Of a stretch of DNA of 8,897 bases, positions 6,816-8,897 are shown piece by piece. The notes beneath the pieces were generated by a model, which saw only the letters and a list, made by a program, of their open reading frames with translations, made no database searches and had not been told where the DNA came from. The position numbers and the translations under genes were made by a program. The stretch covers positions 1 through 8,897 of the forward strand of contig JAEORY010000138.1 in NCBI GenBank assembly GCA_016840645.1, read 5' to 3'. Numbering within the stretch: position 1 is the first letter of the stretch; each line of letters opens with the position of its first letter. This stretch comes from Candidatus Borrarchaeota archaeon. Its GTDB lineage: Archaea; Asgardarchaeota; Sifarchaeia; Borrarchaeales; Borrarchaeaceae.

Positions 6816-6844
6816 GCGGTTTTATAATCCTCTCCGCAAGAAGA

Positions 6845-6864
6845 CCCCCCAACTTGTTGGGGGG
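6845..6864 (+). repeat. Left-end hairpin of the IS element
   Basis: Perfect nine-base-pair stem, CCCCCCAAC with GTTGGGGGG, around a TT loop. It sits about 20 bases inside the inferred left end and matches the right-end hairpin in shape, loop and preceding AAG, fitting a TnpA recognition hairpin. On the opposite strand it would fall about 40 bases upstream of the reductase GTG, in that gene's leader. Confidence 0.7.
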
Positions 6865-6914
6865 GATGAAGTGCGTGTGTTACGTGTTTCACTTTCACCG
6901 TAGTGTCCCCCAGC

Positions 6915-6922
6915 TTTAAATA
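6915..6922 (+). promoter_or_regulatory. TATA-like box for tnpB
   Basis: TTTAAATA, 57 bases before the tnpB ATG. Transcription starting about 25 bases downstream would leave a leader of some 35-40 bases. The sequence is nearly symmetrical, so it might also fire leftward into the reductase gene. Confidence 0.4.
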
Positions 6923-6979
6923 GGTTTTTGCGTATAGTAACTCTCGTGACATGAATCTCAGGGGAACACAGGGATACGT

Positions 6980-8131
6980 ATGATGACACGGACGTACAAA
7001 TATCGCTTGTATCCGACCACACACCAACAGACTACGTTAACGCAATGGCTTACTACCTGTCGTCTGTTGTATAATAAATCTTTAGCAGAACGAAAAGACG
7101 CCTGGCACACTCATCAACACTCAGTCAGTTATTATGAGCAAGCCACCCACTTGAACGCTGCAAAACAGACCAACCCGTGTTTGAAGGGGGTTCATTCTCA
7201 GGTACTTCAAGACGTGCTAAGAAGACTGGATAAGACCTTCAACAACTTTTTTAGGCGTCTTAAGAAGGGGGAAAAAGCCGGTTACCCACGATTTAAAGGA
7301 ACATACCGGTATGATTCATTCACTTACCCGCAAAGTGGGTTCTCCCTCGAAAAGAACAACAAGAAACTCCGGCTCTCGAAAATTGGAAGTATTACCATCA
7401 AATTACACCGCCCGATACCTGCAGAAGGAGTTATCAAGACCTGTACTATTACACGCGATGTCGACCACTGGTATGCCTGTTTTGCAGTAGAACTGCCTGA
7501 TCCCGCTCCTGGCCCTCAGCAAAGAGGAATAAAGAAGGCGATAGGGGTGGATGTCGGGCTGAAGAGTTTACTGACGTTACATACTGGAGACACCATAGAC
7601 AACCCTCGCTGGTTGAGACACTCCGAGAAGAAAGTAGCCAAAGAACAGCGAAGAAAAGATAGAAAGCAGAAAGGGTCAAATAACCGTCACAAGCAGAACA
7701 GGAAGGTAGCACAGCTACACCGGAAGATATGTAACCAGCGAAAGGACTTTCATCACAAGCTCAGTCGGCAACTGGTCGATAGCTATGACCTGATTGTGTA
7801 TGAACACTTACAGATTACCAACATGGTGAAGAACCATCATGTAGCCAAGTCAATTAGTGATGCAGGCTGGGGTCAACTCATGTGCTTTACTGAGTACAAA
7901 GCGGAGGAAGCTGGTACTCTGGTAGAATATGTGAGTGCCTATAACACCACACAACTGTGTAGTAGGTGTGGGAAACGTGTACCTAAAACATTGGCAACCC
8001 GTATCCACCGCTGTCCTTACTGTGGTCTTGATTTAACCAGAGATCATAACTCTGCCATCACGATTTTACACCGATCACGCTACTATGTAGCATCACGATC
8101 AGGGCAGGAACTGCCCGTAGAGCCTGTTTGA
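6980..8131 (+). CDS. tnpB: TnpB, RNA-guided nuclease of IS200/IS605 elements
   Basis: A 383-residue TnpB of typical length. In studied relatives TnpB binds an omega-RNA from the element's right end and cuts matching DNA next to a short TAM, helping the element persist. The N-terminal part starts RTYKYRLYPT and continues with the wedge/recognition segment. The RuvC-like domain has D191 in GVDVG, E275 in YEHLQ and D355 in TRDHNSA, so the catalytic triad is complete. A zinc finger, C327-x2-C330 and C345-x2-C348, lies between the second and third RuvC motifs, as usual. A basic Lys/Arg-rich stretch lies at about 215-240. Two ATGs stand together (6980 and 6983); I used the first, without a strong ribosome-binding site. 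The C-terminal codons overlap a predicted stem of the omega-RNA. Higher GC than its neighbours marks it as acquired with the element. Apparently intact and probably functional. Confidence 0.93.
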   Translation: MMTRTYKYRLYPTTHQQTTLTQWLTTCRLLYNKSLAERKDAWHTHQHSVSYYEQATHLNAAKQTNPCLKGVHSQVLQDVLRRLDKTFNNFFRRLKKGEKAGYPRFKGTYRYDSFTYPQSGFSLEKNNKKLRLSKIGSITIKLHRPIPAEGVIKTCTITRDVDHWYACFAVELPDPAPGPQQRGIKKAIGVDVGLKSLLTLHTGDTIDNPRWLRHSEKKVAKEQRRKDRKQKGSNNRHKQNRKVAQLHRKICNQRKDFHHKLSRQLVDSYDLIVYEHLQITNMVKNHHVAKSISDAGWGQLMCFTEYKAEEAGTLVEYVSAYNTTQLCSRCGKRVPKTLATRIHRCPYCGLDLTRDHNSAITILHRSRYYVASRSGQELPVEPV

Positions 8132-8208
8132 CATGTCCCGTTGGGGAATGGATGATTCAGGAAGCCAGCCTACTTGTAGGGTGGTAGTTCACATACAATA
8201 AGCTAATC
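8095..8208 (+). ncRNA. Probable omega-RNA (reRNA) of the tnpB element with its guide
   Basis: The 3' end of tnpB and the right end of the element contain three stems in a row: GGGCAG/CTGCCC with a GAA loop (8102-8116), TCCC/GGGA (8136-8147), and the nine-position right-end stem with one G-G mismatch (8165-8184). They end at TAGTTCAC (8185-8192). In characterised TnpB systems the scaffold ends at the element border and the next ~16 bases of host flank serve as guide; here that would be ATACAATAAGCTAATC (8193-8208). The 5' edge is a guess and the RNA may begin further inside tnpB. Its transcript could come from the tnpB mRNA by processing. Confidence 0.5.
8165..8184 (+). repeat. Right-end hairpin of the IS element
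   Basis: Stem CCAGCCTAC with GTAGGGTGG around a TT loop; eight of nine positions pair, with one G-G mismatch. It resembles the left-end hairpin (same loop, same preceding AAG) and is followed directly by TAGTTCAC, the likely right cleavage site. Confidence 0.65.
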
Positions 8209-8230
8209 ATATTTGAAAGTAACGGTGCTA

Positions 8231-8235
8231 GGAGG
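8231..8235 (+). promoter_or_regulatory. Ribosome-binding site deciding the deacetylase start
   Basis: GGAGG, seven bases before GTG 8243. It favours GTG 8243 over the in-frame ATG at 8261, which is too far away for this site. Confidence 0.7.
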
Positions 8236-8242
8236 ACAAGGG

Positions 8243-8897
8243 GTGAACGTTGTTGGGATAATGTACTCAGAAGATCTCACAACATATGATTTTGGAGAAG
8301 GTCATCCCTTCCGAGGGAAACGATTTAGTGACTTTCTGATCACATTTAAACAATTAGGCCTAGATGAACTCCCACATCTTAAAATCATCCAATCGAGCCC
8401 TTGTTCTTTTGAAGATTTATTGCTTGTTCACAATGAAGAATATCTTGAGATGATAAGACAAGGAGAAAAAAGATATGAACCGCTCTCATTAGACACTCCA
8501 CTTCGACCAGGCATGTTTGAAGCTGCAAAGCACGTTGTTGGTGCGTCTTTAAATGCTTTAAAATATGTACTCGAAGGAAATGCTGCGGTTGCTGTGGGTT
8601 TAGGAGGAGGAATGCATCATGCATTCCCAAACTCAGGTGGTGGATTTTGCATCGTGAACGATGTTGCTATTTGTGCAGAATACCTTAGAAAAAAGGAGAA
8701 AATAAAGCGAATCTTGATTTTAGATACAGATGCTCATTATGGAGATGGAACAGCGAATATTTTTTATGAGACACCTGAGGTATTATTCATTTCTATCCAC
8801 CAAAATCCTTCTACACTTTACCCAGGTACGGGTTATATAAGAGAAGTAGGTAAAGGAGATGGAGAAGGATACAATGTGAATATCCCCATGCCAGTTT
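8243..8897 (+). CDS. Histone deacetylase/AcuC-family protein, 5' part (3' end outside window)
   Basis: The first 218 codons of a zinc-dependent deacetylase of the arginase/deacetylase fold. The family removes acetyl groups from lysines of proteins, from polyamines, or acts in acetyl-CoA synthetase control (AcuC). Visible: GHPF with R24/R27 near the N-terminus, catalytic histidine pair H125-H126 in GGGMHHA, the GFCIVNDVAI segment (134-143), and LDTDAHYGDG (160-169), in which D163 and H165 are the first two zinc ligands and D161 belongs to the charge relay/potassium site. ISIHQ and YPGTG follow in the usual order. The third zinc ligand (Asp) and the active-site Tyr lie beyond the window. The GTG start is set by GGAGG seven bases upstream. 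It begins 50 bases after the right end of the tnpB element and is divergent from the reductase gene. Whether it acts on chromatin or metabolites cannot be told. Confidence 0.92.
   Translation, partial: MNVVGIMYSEDLTTYDFGEGHPFRGKRFSDFLITFKQLGLDELPHLKIIQSSPCSFEDLLLVHNEEYLEMIRQGEKRYEPLSLDTPLRPGMFEAAKHVVGASLNALKYVLEGNAAVAVGLGGGMHHAFPNSGGGFCIVNDVAICAEYLRKKEKIKRILILDTDAHYGDGTANIFYETPEVLFISIHQNPSTLYPGTGYIREVGKGDGEGYNVNIPMPV

Larger units (their letters stand above)
6826..8192 (+). mobile_element. IS200/IS605-superfamily element carrying only tnpB (IS1341-like)
   Basis: A single tnpB gene is framed by two imperfect-palindrome hairpins in the same orientation (6845-6864 and 8165-8184). Both have a nine-position stem around ACTTGT and both follow AAG, as expected of IS200/IS605 ends, which have subterminal hairpins rather than inverted repeats. 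The right end is set at 8192, after TAGTTCAC, which directly follows the right hairpin. The left end is inferred: TTTAT at 6821-6825 would be a plausible target/TAM sequence, placing the element from 6826, about 1.37 kb. Other left borders (for example after a TTCAC at 6809-6813) cannot be excluded. No tnpA (Y1 transposase) is present, so movement would need one in trans. The element is visibly more GC-rich than its flanks, a sign of recent arrival. Confidence 0.7.

Noticed and set aside
6845..6865. Intrinsic terminator for the reductase or tnpB
   Set aside because: The hairpin has no T-run after it on either strand and matches the right-end hairpin, so an IS end explains it better.
6806..7027. 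74-residue N-terminal extension of the reductase
   Set aside because: The codons come from the inferred left end of the insertion element and part of tnpB read backwards; the FAD motif begins normally just after GTG 6805.
7449..7712. Open frame of 87 codons on -
   Set aside because: Antisense to the RuvC region of tnpB, with no supporting start signal.
8385..8630. Open frame of 81 codons on -
   Set aside because: Antisense to the deacetylase gene, whose motifs are complete in the other strand.
1..8897. CRISPR arrays, tRNA or rRNA genes
   Set aside because: No regularly spaced repeats and no cloverleaf or rRNA-like conserved stretch were seen on either strand.

Overview
This 8.9 kb window looks archaeal and reads most easily as part of an Asgard (Promethearchaeota) genome. 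A Caldarchaeales-type archaeon with a ubiquitin system is the main alternative. The basis is eukaryote-like E1 and E2 ubiquitin-conjugation enzymes side by side, a geranylgeranyl-reductase-type flavoprotein, an archaeal ATP-grasp family, TATA-box-like promoters at typical archaeal spacings, GTG/TTG starts with short GGTGA or GGAGG ribosome-binding sites, and a low-GC background. Lineage cannot be fixed without a database search.

Layout, left to right. (1) The 3' part of a TIM-barrel glycosidase-like gene on + (1-789). (2) A four-gene minus-strand block, read from right to left: E2-like conjugating enzyme (3740-4201), E1-like activating enzyme (2605-3615), CooC-type nickel-insertion ATPase (1767-2558), and an unrecognised protein with a Cys/His cluster and a C-terminal zinc ribbon (924-1637). 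(3) An ATP-grasp ligase of the archaeal COG2232 type on + (4346-5587). Its stop codon is shared, through the palindrome TCATGA, with (4) a convergent FAD-dependent geranylgeranyl-reductase-family gene on - (5582-6805). (5) An IS200/IS605-type, tnpB-only element (about 6826-8192) with an intact TnpB, terminal hairpins of matching shape and a probable omega-RNA at its right end. (6) The 5' part of a histone-deacetylase/AcuC-family gene on + (8243 to the window end).

How the genes fit together: E1 and E2 together form the front half of a ubiquitin-like conjugation cascade, and the E1 tail resembles the ubiquitin-fold domain that recruits E2 in eukaryotic E1s. No modifier, RING ligase or JAMM peptidase is in the window, so these must lie elsewhere if the pathway is complete. 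The CooC-type gene follows E1 after only 46 bp, but no carbon monoxide dehydrogenase is present here. The tnpB element is more GC-rich than its surroundings. It sits between the divergent reductase and deacetylase genes, and removing it on paper rebuilds a TATA-like stretch between them, so it probably landed in their shared promoter region.

The most interesting points are the E2-E1-CooC-zinc-protein neighbourhood, the probable omega-RNA with its native guide, the insertion into a divergent promoter, and the unrecognised zinc protein. No tRNA, rRNA or CRISPR array was seen, and no intergenic stretch without a gene or element exceeds 300 bases.
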